NCBI GenBank assembly: GCA_045595845.1
Contig: JAZOBF010000014.1
Location: 1-49,784, forward strand
DNA: 49,784 nt
Source of the DNA: RGIG3009 sp045595845
GTDB lineage: Bacteria > Bacillota > Clostridia > Oscillospirales > Acutalibacteraceae
Reading direction: 5' to 3'
Shown: piece by piece, positions 42,953 to 49,784 of the stretch
Position numbering within the stretch: the first letter of the stretch is position 1
Layout of the letters: every line of letters begins with the position of its first letter
The notes under the pieces: model-generated
What the model saw: only the letters and a program-made list of their open reading frames with translations
Told to the model about the DNA's origin: nothing
Databases searched by the model: none
Position numbers and translations under genes: made by a program

Positions 42953-42985
42953 AAACACGGGAAGCCTGTACGGCTTCCCGTGTTT
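42953..42985 (-). terminator. Hairpin between rubredoxin and the ZIP gene
   Basis: AAACACGGGAAGCC pairs perfectly with GGCTTCCCGTGTTT around a 5-nt loop. It ends the rubredoxin transcript, but it also lies about two bases before the AGGAG of the ZIP gene, so it could act as an attenuator of that gene. Confidence 0.8.
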
Positions 42986-42992
42986 ACTTCTT

Positions 42993-43151
42993 TTACGCTT
43001 CGCTGAAATCGTCCTTACCTACGCCGCACAAGGGACAAACAAAATCATCGGGAAGGTCTTCAAATTTGGTGCCGGGAGCAATACCAAGGTCGGGAGCGCC
43101 CGATTCCTCATCGTACTCCCACCCGCATACATTACATACATACTTTTTCAT
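42993..43151 (-). CDS. Rubredoxin
   Basis: A 52-residue one-iron electron carrier. Both CxxC knuckles are present: YVCNVCGWEYDEESGAP near the start and DDFVCPLCGVGKDDF near the end. AAGGAGAG precedes the ATG at 43151. It lies 27 bp after the flavo-diiron protein gene and probably delivers electrons to that enzyme or related oxygen-detoxifying enzymes. Confidence 0.95.
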   Translation of the reverse strand: MKKYVCNVCGWEYDEESGAPDLGIAPGTKFEDLPDDFVCPLCGVGKDDFSEA

Positions 43152-43178
43152 AATCGTTCTCTCCTTATTACACTACTA

Positions 43179-44969
43179 TTATTGTATCGGTTCAAAATCC
43201 GCTGCACCGTGTTTACACAAGGGACAGATAAAATCATCCGGTAATGTCTCCCCCTCGTAAACATAACCGCAGATTTTGCACACAAACCCTTTTTTGCCGT
43301 CCGTGTTCGGTTTCGGCTTAACATTGGCGTGATAATACGCATAGGTCATCGTGTCACGGTCGGACAGCACCCGTGCTTCGGTCACGGAGCAGATAAACAT
43401 CCCGTGCGTATCCAAATCAACATACTGCTCCACTTTGAGCGACATAAACGAATTGATATAGCGCGGTAAAAACACAAGGCCGTTATCGGAGCGAAGCGGC
43501 TCACAGTCAGCGAATTTATTGACATTTCGCCCGCTGACGAAACCAAACGCCTCAAACACCGAGAAAGGCGCATCTACCGTAAGGCAATTGATGTTCATTT
43601 TCCCTGTCTGCTTGATGATATGATGAGAATAGTTGGCTTTGTTAATGGTTACGGCGATACGGTTAGGCGTGTCGGTTACCTGTGTCACGGTATTCACGAT
43701 GAGACCGTTATCCTTTTTACCGTCGTTTGAGGTCACCACATACAGACCATACCCGATTTTGAACAATGCCGTTAAATCATTTTTATTGGCGGTTTTATCC
43801 TGCTGCGCCAAATATTCACGGCAAAGCTCCTCAACCAGTATGTCCAATTGCGCCGTGCTTTCATCATTCAGGGCGGATAAAATTTTCACCGTGGTGTCCG
43901 TAAAGGTGATGTTTTTGCTGTTTGCCAGCATTTCACGCATCACCTTAGCGGCAAGGGGCGCCCAACTGCCGTTCTCTATGAGAGCAACCGTTCGATTGCT
44001 GTAATTGCGTTCCGTCAGGTGCTGGATAAACTCACGCATAAACGGAAATATCTCCGCGTTATAGGTCGTGGTCGCAAGCACCAGTTTGCTGTAGCGGAAC
44101 GCGTCTTCCACCGCTTCCGCCATATCGCAACGGGCAAGATCATTGACCACCACTTTCGGGCAACCGTTTGCTTTGAGCTTTTCGGCGAGTTTTAGCACCG
44201 CTTTTTTGGTATTACCGTATACCGAGGTATACGCAATGACGATGCCCTCTTCTTCGGGTTGGTAACTTGACCAGGTGTTATACAGTCCGAGATAATACGG
44301 GAGATTTTCCGTAAGGACGGGACCGTGAAGCGGACAAATCGTTTGAATATCCAAGCCCGCCGCCTTTTTGAGAAGATTTTGCACCTGTGCCCCGTACTTG
44401 CCGACAATGCCGAAATAATAACGCCGCGCCTCACACGCCCAGTCTTCCTCGACATCCAGCGCACCGAATTTGCCAAAACCGTCCGCGGAGAATAACACTT
44501 TATCGGTGCTGTCATAGGTCACGATGACTTCGGGCCAGTGCACCATGGGTGCGGTAACAAATGTTAGTTCATGTTTGCCGAGCGACAGCGTATCCCCCTC
44601 ACCTACCGTGATTTGTCGGTCGGTAAAATCCGTGCCGAAAAAATTTTTCATCATGACAAAGGCTTTTGCAGACGAAACAATATGCGCCGCGGGGTAGGCC
44701 TTGATAAAATTCGCAATATTCGCCGAATGATCGGGCTCCATATGTTGCACGATCAGATAATCGGGTTGCCGGTTACCGAGAACCGCTTGCAAATTATCTA
44801 ACCATTCATGTGTGAAGTTGATATCCACCGTATCGAAGACGGCGACCTTCTCGTCAAGAAGAACATACGAATTATAGGACATGCCGTTTGGGACAACATA
44901 CTGCCCCTCGAACAAGTCGATGTTGCGGTCGTTAACACCGACATAATGAATATCGTTTGTGATAAACAT
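43179..44969 (-). CDS. Flavo-diiron protein fused to flavin reductase and rubredoxin
   Basis: A 596-residue multidomain oxygen or nitric oxide reductase. Order: beta-lactamase-like diiron domain (residues about 1-245, ligands in HMEPDH, 76-81), flavodoxin domain (about 250-390, FMN loop TSVYGNTKKA), flavin reductase-like domain (about 410-545, with a GRNVNKFAD block), and C-terminal rubredoxin (CKICGYVYEGE and FICPLCKHG). It would reduce O2 to water or NO to N2O to protect the anaerobe. I chose the ATG at 44969, as AGAGG lies 8 nt upstream, over an in-frame GTG. A free rubredoxin gene follows. Confidence 0.92.
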   Translation of the reverse strand: MFITNDIHYVGVNDRNIDLFEGQYVVPNGMSYNSYVLLDEKVAVFDTVDINFTHEWLDNLQAVLGNRQPDYLIVQHMEPDHSANIANFIKAYPAAHIVSSAKAFVMMKNFFGTDFTDRQITVGEGDTLSLGKHELTFVTAPMVHWPEVIVTYDSTDKVLFSADGFGKFGALDVEEDWACEARRYYFGIVGKYGAQVQNLLKKAAGLDIQTICPLHGPVLTENLPYYLGLYNTWSSYQPEEEGIVIAYTSVYGNTKKAVLKLAEKLKANGCPKVVVNDLARCDMAEAVEDAFRYSKLVLATTTYNAEIFPFMREFIQHLTERNYSNRTVALIENGSWAPLAAKVMREMLANSKNITFTDTTVKILSALNDESTAQLDILVEELCREYLAQQDKTANKNDLTALFKIGYGLYVVTSNDGKKDNGLIVNTVTQVTDTPNRIAVTINKANYSHHIIKQTGKMNINCLTVDAPFSVFEAFGFVSGRNVNKFADCEPLRSDNGLVFLPRYINSFMSLKVEQYVDLDTHGMFICSVTEARVLSDRDTMTYAYYHANVKPKPNTDGKKGFVCKICGYVYEGETLPDDFICPLCKHGAADFEPIQ

Positions 44970-45041
44970 AGCCGTCACCTCTTGTTGTTAGTTTACCATC
45001 TTTCTCTGTATTTTACAACAGTTGCGCCAAGATTTTACGGG

Positions 45042-45446
45042 TTATTTCAATATATCAGGGCCGAAACTGAGCGGGAATATTTCTCGAAGCGTTGTTGTTT
45101 CAATCCCATTTGGAGTAACCAAACAAATCTCAAAATCATCGTTGCAAAACTCGCGCATGACTTGCCGACAAACACCGCACGGCGGAACAACCGTATCGGT
45201 CAGTTGCCCGCCTTTTCCGCCGCAAATAGCAATGGCGGTAAACTCTCGCTTTCCGTCGCTGACGGCCTTGTAAAAGGCGGTACGCTCTGCACAGTTGGTG
45301 GCGCTGTATCCCGCGTTTTCAATGTTGCAACCGGTGTAAACCGTGCCGTCCGCGCATAACAGTGCCGCTCCTACATAAAACCCCGAATACGGTGCATAGG
45401 CACTCAACATAGCCTGCTTGGCAGCATTCGCCAATTGTTCTTTCAC
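45042..45446 (-). CDS. cdd: Cytidine deaminase
   Basis: Zinc enzyme that deaminates cytidine and deoxycytidine to uridine and deoxyuridine. The 134-residue length fits the tetrameric type with three Cys ligands. The catalytic Cys-Ala-Glu is in NCAERTAF and the PPCGVCRQ motif is present, with GCNIENAGYS before. It overlaps deoB by 4 bp and ends the deoC-deoB-cdd operon. Confidence 0.95.
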   Translation of the reverse strand: MKEQLANAAKQAMLSAYAPYSGFYVGAALLCADGTVYTGCNIENAGYSATNCAERTAFYKAVSDGKREFTAIAICGGKGGQLTDTVVPPCGVCRQVMREFCNDDFEICLVTPNGIETTTLREIFPLSFGPDILK

Positions 45447-46591
45447 AGGATACTCACCCCTTCTATTTTATATGACACGCCCAAATACGCACACACCGTC
45501 GCGGCAATGTCTGCAAAGGTGGTGCGGGTTTGCAAATTGCGCACCACCACTTGATTGCCGTACACCAACACCGGCACATATTCACGAGTGTGGTCGGTAC
45601 TGATATCGCCCGGATCACACCCGTGGTCAGCGGTAATAACCAACAAATCTTCCTTGTGTAACTGCGGCAAGAACCCGCCGAGCCACGTATCAAATGTGTT
45701 CAGCGCCTGCGTATACCCAACCGCGTTGTTACGGTGCCCGTATATCATGTCGAAATCCACCAGATTGGTAAAACAAAGCCCTTCAAACGAGCGGGTTGCG
45801 GCGTCGGTTGTTGCCTGCATTCCCTCGTCATTTCCGTGGGTAAGGATGGTTTCGGTAACACCGCGTCCCCCGAAAATATCCGTGATTTTCCCCACCGCGA
45901 TCACCGCTTTTTGAGCAGCTTTCAACGCGTCTAACATGGTGTCTTGCGGCGGTTGCAGTGAAAAATCGCGGCGATTTGCCGTGCGCTTGTATGCGCCTTT
46001 CTCCCCTACGAACGGACGGGCAATTACCCGCCCTACCGCATGCTCGCCACACAAAATTGAGCGCGCTATGCGACAGTATTCATACAGTGTTTCGAGTGGC
46101 ACGACATCTTCATGCGCCGCAATTTGAAATACACTGTCCGCGGAAGTATACACAATTACATCGCCCGTTTTGACATGTTCATCGCCGTAATCGCGAATTA
46201 CCTCGGTACCGGAATACGGTTGATTACACAGTACACCCCGACCGGTCAGCTCCTCGAAACGACGAATAATTTCATCGGGAAACCCGTTCGGATAGGTAGG
46301 CATACGGGTATCGGATATAAGCCCCGCAATCTCCCAATGACCGATGGTGGTATCCTTGCCGCATGAGCGTTCCGCCATGCGCCCGTATGCCGCGAGCGGT
46401 GCCGTTGTACCACCCAAAAATTCGAGTCCGGTAATGTTACCGAGCCCCAACCGTTTGAGCGTGGGGATATGCAGCTTTCCTGTTTGGTAACAACTTTTCA
46501 GCGTATGCGCCCCCGCATCGCCAAAGGAAGCAGCATCCGGCATAGCACCCGCACCGCAACTGTCCAGCACAATCAAAAATACGCGTTTCAT
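45443..46591 (-). CDS. deoB: Phosphopentomutase
   Basis: Interconverts (deoxy)ribose 1-phosphate and 5-phosphate, an alkaline phosphatase-superfamily enzyme with two Mn2+. The length of 382 residues is slightly short for the family. Metal sites are in IVLDSCGAGAMPDA (Asp10) and ITADHGCDPGDISTDHTREYVP (split here as ADHGCDPG and STDHTREYVP). The start overlaps the deoC stop by 4 bp. Confidence 0.96.
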   Translation of the reverse strand: MKRVFLIVLDSCGAGAMPDAASFGDAGAHTLKSCYQTGKLHIPTLKRLGLGNITGLEFLGGTTAPLAAYGRMAERSCGKDTTIGHWEIAGLISDTRMPTYPNGFPDEIIRRFEELTGRGVLCNQPYSGTEVIRDYGDEHVKTGDVIVYTSADSVFQIAAHEDVVPLETLYEYCRIARSILCGEHAVGRVIARPFVGEKGAYKRTANRRDFSLQPPQDTMLDALKAAQKAVIAVGKITDIFGGRGVTETILTHGNDEGMQATTDAATRSFEGLCFTNLVDFDMIYGHRNNAVGYTQALNTFDTWLGGFLPQLHKEDLLVITADHGCDPGDISTDHTREYVPVLVYGNQVVVRNLQTRTTFADIAATVCAYLGVSYKIEGVSIL

Positions 46592-47244
46592 AGCCCCTGT
46601 TCCTTTGCAAGCGTAATCAACCGACTGGTCCCCAAGCGGTGTGCGCCGAGTTGTAAAAATTCCTCTGCGTCCCGTACGGTGGTGATGCCGCCCGCCGCCT
46701 TAATCTTGATATGCGGTGCGACATGAGCGGCAAACAACGCAATATCTTCACGCGTCGCACCCGCCTTGGAAAAGCCTGTCGAGGTTTTGATATAGTCTGC
46801 GCCCGACTGCGATACAATATCACACATGACCACTTTTTCTTCCTCGGTAAGCAAACAAGTTTCGATAATAACCTTGAGTAATTTACCGTGACATGCCGTC
46901 TTAACAGCCTCAATTTCTTTCAAAACATCGGTGTACCGCCGATCACGCAACCAACCGATATTGATGACCATATCAATCTCGTCCGCACCGCTTCGCACCG
47001 CATCCTCGGCTTCAAACACTTTGACGGCGGTCGTACTGTATCCGTTCGGGAACCCGATAACGGTACAGATCGGCAACCGATCCCCCACATACGCTTTGGC
47101 TTGCCTTACGAATGACGCGGGAATACACACAGAGGCCGTACCGTATTGTATACCGTCATCACAAACCGCTTGTATCTGCCCCCATGTGGCATTCTGTGCC
47201 AGCAAAGTATGGTCCACCTTGGAAAGAATATGTTGTATCGTCAT
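46588..47244 (-). CDS. deoC: Deoxyribose-phosphate aldolase
   Basis: Class I aldolase that splits deoxyribose 5-phosphate into glyceraldehyde 3-phosphate and acetaldehyde. The protein is 218 residues; the Schiff-base lysine is in DYIKTSTGFSKAGAT, and VCIPASFV and VIGFPNGYS are conserved. The start at 47244 has GAGGAG 8 nt upstream, better than the longer frame. It is first in the operon with deoB and cdd, the nucleoside salvage set. Confidence 0.96.
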   Translation of the reverse strand: MTIQHILSKVDHTLLAQNATWGQIQAVCDDGIQYGTASVCIPASFVRQAKAYVGDRLPICTVIGFPNGYSTTAVKVFEAEDAVRSGADEIDMVINIGWLRDRRYTDVLKEIEAVKTACHGKLLKVIIETCLLTEEEKVVMCDIVSQSGADYIKTSTGFSKAGATREDIALFAAHVAPHIKIKAAGGITTVRDAEEFLQLGAHRLGTSRLITLAKEQGL

Positions 47245-47310
47245 GGTATCACTCCTCGTCATTCACCTATATAGTATACTACCACACAGCTATGCAAAAC
47301 GCAAGCAATC

Positions 47311-47367
47311 TCGCACCGCGAGAGGTCGTAAACGCGCCCACCGAAGTCGGTATCGCACCTGACTTTT
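47311..47367. repeat. tRNA-linked repeat, copy 2 (partial)
   Basis: About 57 bp nearly identical to the right part of copy 3 at 49522-49660, from the TCTCGCACCGCGAG hairpin to ACCTGACTTTT. The left hairpin of the repeat is missing. No tRNA gene is next to it, so it has moved or been left behind. Confidence 0.75.
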
Positions 47368-47448
47368 CGCAATTTGGTTCACATTCGAAGAAATGAAAAA
47401 ATAATTCAACGTCTTTACTTTTTTATTTGTTTGTGATAAGATAAGCAT

Positions 47449-47604
47449 GTCACACAAACCAAACACGGTAGATTACAAGGATTGCGTTTTGCTTCTGGTA
47501 AAAATGCAATCTCTGTTTTGTGCATTCCTTGTGATTTGCCAAAGTTTGTGTGACAACAAATAGGAGTTGCGTTTTTCGTGCGTAGCTCTGCTACGCACTT
47601 TTTT
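47449..47604 (+). ncRNA. Structured leader RNA with terminator ahead of a membrane protein gene
   Basis: A promoter-like TTTACT (47414-47419), 17 bp, TAAGAT (47437-47442) points to a start near 47449. The RNA would form an outer stem GTCACACAAAC/GTTTGTGTGAC (47449-47459/47544-47554), a second stem ATTACAAGGA/TCCTTGTGAT, and an inner hairpin ATTGCGTTTT/AAAATGCAAT. A terminator GTGCGTAGC/GCTACGCAC-TTTTTT (47578-47604) stands just before the AGGAGG of the next gene. This is the plan of a cis-acting attenuator, or of a small RNA. No known riboswitch class was recognised. Confidence 0.55.
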
Positions 47605-47621
47605 ATTAGGAGGAAAATCGT

Positions 47622-48284
47622 ATGGAAACAAAACTCAATCCCCAAAAGCCGCCCAAAGAGCGTTTTAGAAATATTGCTATTTCTCTCCTTATATTTCTGC
47701 TTGTGTCTCTAACTGGTAAATTTTTAGGTGGAACATTCGGACACTTTGCAGGGAGTGCAGAACAAGAAAGCTTAAAGACTTTTTCGGTTGGCAAAATTGC
47801 TAATAATTCATATACGAATGATTATATTGGTTTGTCGCTCTCATTGCCTTCCGAATGGCGTTTTAGGACTGAAAAGGAACTTGTCACTTTAATGAATGTC
47901 ACTGATGAAGTATTTGACAAGAAATTTGAACATCCCAAATATGACTTCGTAGCATTTCGGGAAAAATCCTCTGAATTGATATCGTTATGTTATACAACAG
48001 GCAACTATAACAACACTACTGAATATTATCTAATTTCATCCTTGGATGATATTGTGAAAGAATATACCGAATTGGGCTTAAAAGTAACTACAAGCCCAAT
48101 AGACGATGTAAAGCTTGGGAAACGCATATATAAACATGCCGATATAATGATAACGAATGCTTCATCCAACAGTCTTGCATGCCAATCTGCTTATTTGACT
48201 CTAATTGACAACTCGCTAGTTACTATTGTGATTCATTCCACTAACCAATATAATAAGGAATATGAAAAGTTTTTCGAAGAATAA
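47622..48284 (+). CDS. Membrane-anchored hypothetical protein
   Basis: A 220-residue protein with a short basic N-terminus, one membrane helix (about residues 19-43, IAISLLIFLLVSLTGKFLGG) and an exterior domain of about 170 residues beginning with FSVGKIANNSYTNDYIGLSL, then LPSEWRF. This looks like the PsbP-like or surface domain of small Firmicute lipoproteins, but I cannot name it. AGGAGG lies 8 nt upstream and a structured leader with a terminator precedes it. Confidence 0.7.
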   Translation: METKLNPQKPPKERFRNIAISLLIFLLVSLTGKFLGGTFGHFAGSAEQESLKTFSVGKIANNSYTNDYIGLSLSLPSEWRFRTEKELVTLMNVTDEVFDKKFEHPKYDFVAFREKSSELISLCYTTGNYNNTTEYYLISSLDDIVKEYTELGLKVTTSPIDDVKLGKRIYKHADIMITNASSNSLACQSAYLTLIDNSLVTIVIHSTNQYNKEYEKFFEE

Positions 48285-48370
48285 AAAGTGTTTGTGCCGT
48301 GCTTCAAATCAGGAATAGATATTAATGTTTCCGCACCACCTTGTTTCAAGTTTTGAAAGGAGTACAAAAA

Positions 48371-48568
48371 ATGAAAACCGCAGCTACTATTTTATTCGTT
48401 ATGCAAGCATTTGCAATAATGGGGAGTTTTGTTAATGGGAATGCTATGGAACCATTTAGCTTTTCTCCTAGCATCATTGGCGTTGCTGAATGTGTAGGTT
48501 ATTATCTGCCAACTATCATTGGTGTAATTCTTCTTGCCATAGATCAAAAAAGGAAAAGCAAAAAGTGA
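48371..48568 (+). CDS. Small two-helix membrane protein
   Basis: A 65-residue protein with two hydrophobic helices (residues about 3-22 and 36-57) and a lysine-rich tail. The start at 48371 has AAAGGAG 8 nt upstream; an upstream in-frame ATG has none. Function unknown. It lies 86 bp after the preceding membrane protein gene. Confidence 0.65.
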   Translation: MKTAATILFVMQAFAIMGSFVNGNAMEPFSFSPSIIGVAECVGYYLPTIIGVILLAIDQKRKSKK

Positions 48569-48664
48569 GAATTTCACGAGAAAATTTTCCATTTTTCAAA
48601 TGTAGCGTTGAGCAATATTGCAAATTGATGACAGTTTAAATATAGAAACTTAATTTTCTCAACC

Positions 48665-48702
48665 AAAAATGAGCGGAACGCTGTTGCGTACCGCTCATTT
48701 TT
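48665..48702. terminator. Terminator after the four-helix-bundle gene
   Basis: AAAAATGAGCGG pairs with CCGCTCATTTTT, with an inner CGC/GCG stem. It works in both directions, for the small membrane protein and the four-helix protein. Its sequence closely resembles the hairpin at 49692-49729. Confidence 0.85.
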
Positions 48703-48709
48703 GGTGATA

Positions 48710-49063
48710 TTATTGGTTCGATTTCGCCGTGTTAATAGAAGCAATAAGTATTCGCTTGATTTCAAGACAATCATCCAGCAGGGAACTGCTCATTTTGTTG
48801 TCGATATATTCCGATCTGTGAAGCAATTTGATCCAATATTCCGTTTCAGCGGTTTCCTTTAAGGCTATATGCATTTTAGATATAAAATCCGCTTTACTTT
48901 GACCATAATTCGCCTCATTTATATTGGCGCCTATGCTTGTGCCACTACGAACAATTTGTTTCGAAATCACGGTTTCCTTTTTGGTCTTCATTAAGTGTTG
49001 ATGAAGTTTTATAATCCGCGCCGCGAAAGCAATCGATTTGTCTATAAGTAAATTTTCTTTCAT
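48710..49063 (-). CDS. Four helix bundle protein
   Basis: A 117-residue helical protein of the family first found in rRNA intervening sequences (S23-like, TIGR02436). Signature segments are visible: SIAFAARIIKLHQHL, then VRSGTSIGANINEANYGQSKADFISKMHIALKETAETEYWI, broken here as SGTSIGANINEA and ALKETAETEYW. These proteins form pentamers; their role is unknown, though some sit in mobile or variable loci. No rRNA gene is near. Confidence 0.9.
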   Translation of the reverse strand: MKENLLIDKSIAFAARIIKLHQHLMKTKKETVISKQIVRSGTSIGANINEANYGQSKADFISKMHIALKETAETEYWIKLLHRSEYIDNKMSSSLLDDCLEIKRILIASINTAKSNQ

Positions 49064-49148
49064 ATAGTTGCACCACCTTTTGATACATTATAACAAAAAC
49101 TAAGTTTCAAATCAATTATTCATTATTCATCAGCGAAGCGACTTCATC

Positions 49149-49191
49149 ATTCATTATTCATTACGAAAATCCGTTTTAATGAATAATGAAT
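49149..49191. repeat. AT-rich inverted repeat
   Basis: ATTCATTATTCATT (49149-49162) pairs exactly with AATGAATAATGAAT (49178-49191). The same TGAATAATGAA-type words occur at 6040-6080 near the tRNA-Pro terminator, so this is part of a shared module next to tRNA ends. Confidence 0.65.
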
Positions 49192-49220
49192 AGTGAATAT
49201 TGAAGAATGAATAGTACAAA

Positions 49221-49256
49221 ACGAAAATCCGTCCTCTTACGAGAACGGATTTTCGT
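49221..49256 (-). terminator. tRNA-type terminator
   Basis: ACGAAAATCCGT (49221-49232) pairs exactly with ACGGATTTTCGT (49245-49256). It follows a tRNA 3' end on the minus strand and matches the terminator at 6087-6114 in core sequence. Confidence 0.8.
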
Positions 49257-49258
49257 TT

Positions 49259-49280
49259 TGGTGATCCATCGGGGACTCGA
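49259..49280 (-). pseudogene. tRNA-Lys 3' end fragment, copy 1
   Basis: Minus strand: T-loop TCGAGTCCCCG, acceptor strand ATGGATC, then ACCA. Identical to the same part of 49472-49521, but cut at the T-loop, beyond which unrelated sequence begins. Confidence 0.8.
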
Positions 49281-49438
49281 CCGTCTGCGGCGACTGCCGT
49301 CTTGCAGACTTCCCGCTTCGGCGACCGTTGCTTCGCACCGGTTCCCGCCTCGCGCTCCTCGCTAAAAACAGTCCATAGGACTGTTTTCTTAACGCTCAGA
49401 CCCTCCCGGGTTCGAGTCCCTCGCTTAAAACAAGAAAA
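49281..49438. repeat. Repeat B between tRNA fragments
   Basis: It starts with CCGTCTGCGGCGACTGCCG, holds the hairpin GTCTGC/GCAGAC, and ends with TCGAGTCCC (near 49412-49420), an inverted copy of the tRNA T-arm bases that open it (GGGACTCGA). Its first 34 bases recur at 49751-49784, at the window edge. No gene is seen. Confidence 0.65.
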
Positions 49439-49468
49439 ACAGGCGGTACGCAAAAGCGTACCGCCTGT
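49439..49468 (-). terminator. Terminator of the truncated tRNA-Lys
   Basis: ACAGGCGGTACGC pairs with GCGTACCGCCTGT around AAAA; a T-tract follows on the minus strand. Confidence 0.88.
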
Positions 49469-49471
49469 TTT

Positions 49472-49521
49472 TGGTGATCCATCGGGGACTCGAACCCCGG
49501 ACACCCTGATTAAAAGTCAGG
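49472..49521 (-). pseudogene. tRNA-Lys(TTT) 3' half
   Basis: Minus strand from the anticodon arm: CCTGA-CTTTTAA-TCAGG (anticodon TTT, Lys), GTGTC, T-arm CGGGG-TTCGAGT-CCCCG, acceptor ATGGATC and ACCA. The acceptor 5' strand GATCCAT and D-arm are missing; repeat A (copy 3) abuts the anticodon stem. A backward, degenerate copy of the D and anticodon arms is at 49633-49660. Confidence 0.82.
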
Positions 49522-49660
49522 TTTCCGTTTGCGGTTCCCGAAATTTGTTTCGCCTGTCGGCTACAAATTTCGACCGCGGCACCCGCTTTTTGCTCGCTGC
49601 ATCTCGCACCGCGAGCGCTCGCAAACGCGCCCACCGAAGTCGGTATCGCACCTGACTTTT
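49522..49660. repeat. tRNA-linked hairpin repeat, copy 3
   Basis: A 139-bp copy related to 6257-6373. The inner stem is GAAATTTGT/ACAAATTTC. It ends with TCGGTATCGCACCTGACTTT, a reverse-oriented version of a tRNA-Lys D-arm and anticodon arm, so ACCTGACTTTT here mirrors AAAAGTCAGGT of the adjoining tRNA half. No gene is inside. Confidence 0.75.
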
Positions 49661-49691
49661 TGAAGTGCGTACCTCGACTCCGCTGAACATG

Positions 49692-49729
49692 AAAAATGAG
49701 CGGTACGCAACAGCGTACCGCTCATTTTT
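49692..49729 (-). terminator. Terminator of the last tRNA-Lys fragment
   Basis: AAAAATGAGCGGTACGC pairs with GCGTACCGCTCATTTTT around a 4-nt loop. It follows the tRNA end that begins at 49729. Confidence 0.88.
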
Positions 49730-49784
49730 GGTGATCCATCGGGGACTCGACCGTCTGCGGCGACTGCCGTCTTGCAGACTTCCC
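49729..49784 (-). pseudogene. tRNA-Lys 3' end fragment, copy 3, with start of repeat B
   Basis: 49729-49784 repeats 49259-49314 base for base: tRNA CCA end, acceptor, T-loop, then the first 34 bases of repeat B. The window ends inside the repeat, so what follows is not visible. Confidence 0.8.

Noticed and set aside
47449..47604. 6S RNA
   Set aside because: The long imperfect hairpin is suggestive, but the RNA is short, lacks a clear central bubble and sits as a leader directly before a gene.
49221..49784. CRISPR array at the right edge
   Set aside because: The repeated units are tRNA 3' ends, terminators and two unlike repeats of uneven spacing; there are no regular spacers or cas genes.

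Overview
The window looks like chromosomal DNA of an anaerobic, Gram-positive clostridial bacterium (Oscillospiraceae/Ruminococcaceae-like). The grounds are a Rnf ferredoxin:NAD+ complex, FeoA/FeoB, a flavo-diiron protein with rubredoxins, strong AGGAGG-type ribosome binding sites, TTGACA/TATAAT promoters with 17-bp spacing, U-tract terminators, and a DUF6809-type gene common on clostridial mobile DNA. No species is claimed.

Left host part (1-26.2 kb). 0.2-5.9 kb, minus strand: a sugar module with a D-psicose/tagatose 3-epimerase-like enzyme, L-fucose isomerase, one sugar ABC permease and a sugar-binding lipoprotein. 6.1-6.4 kb: tRNA-Pro with a tRNA-linked repeat. 6.4-9.0 kb: feoA, feoB and a FeoB-associated Cys-rich peptide, with matching GTTAGC-N4-GCTAAC operators before feoA and feoB. 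9.1-13.5 kb: a YfhO membrane protein and an APC amino acid permease. 13.7-14.0 kb: tRNA-Val, tRNA-Glu and tRNA-Met. 14.1-19.9 kb: an operon NusG-II protein, Gx transporter, rnfC, D, G, E, A, B. 20-26.1 kb: M14 carboxypeptidase, NUDIX hydrolase, sodium:solute symporter, glycogen phosphorylase and TrmL.

Mobile element (26,260-42,057). A 15.8-kb element sits inside a host tRNA-Ser(CGA) gene, exactly at the 7-bp anticodon loop (TTTCGAG on the plus strand at both ends). The 3' half of the host tRNA is at 26.2 kb and the 5' half, still with its promoter, at 42.1 kb; joined in silico they make a perfect tRNA-Ser. The element carries its own intact tRNA-Ser(CGA) next to the integrase, placed where the captured host promoter reads into it. 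Integrase and HTH genes lie at the ends. The AT-rich middle looks like phage-defence cargo: an AbiGi-like gene; an AbiEi/AbiEii-like pair with a membrane-protein gene; and an operon of an XRE regulator, a NurA-like nuclease, a HerA-like ATPase, a GHKL ATPase and a radical SAM enzyme. I do not recognise this last set as a named system, and it is the best candidate for an undescribed one. Further right is a promoter-to-terminator segment of about 515 nt that looks like a large structured non-coding RNA.

Right host part (42.1-49.8 kb). ZIP metal transporter, rubredoxin, a flavo-diiron protein fused to flavin reductase and rubredoxin, the deoC-deoB-cdd nucleoside salvage operon, a structured leader RNA before a membrane protein gene, a small membrane protein, a four-helix-bundle protein, and a cluster of broken tRNA-Lys pieces joined to repeats.
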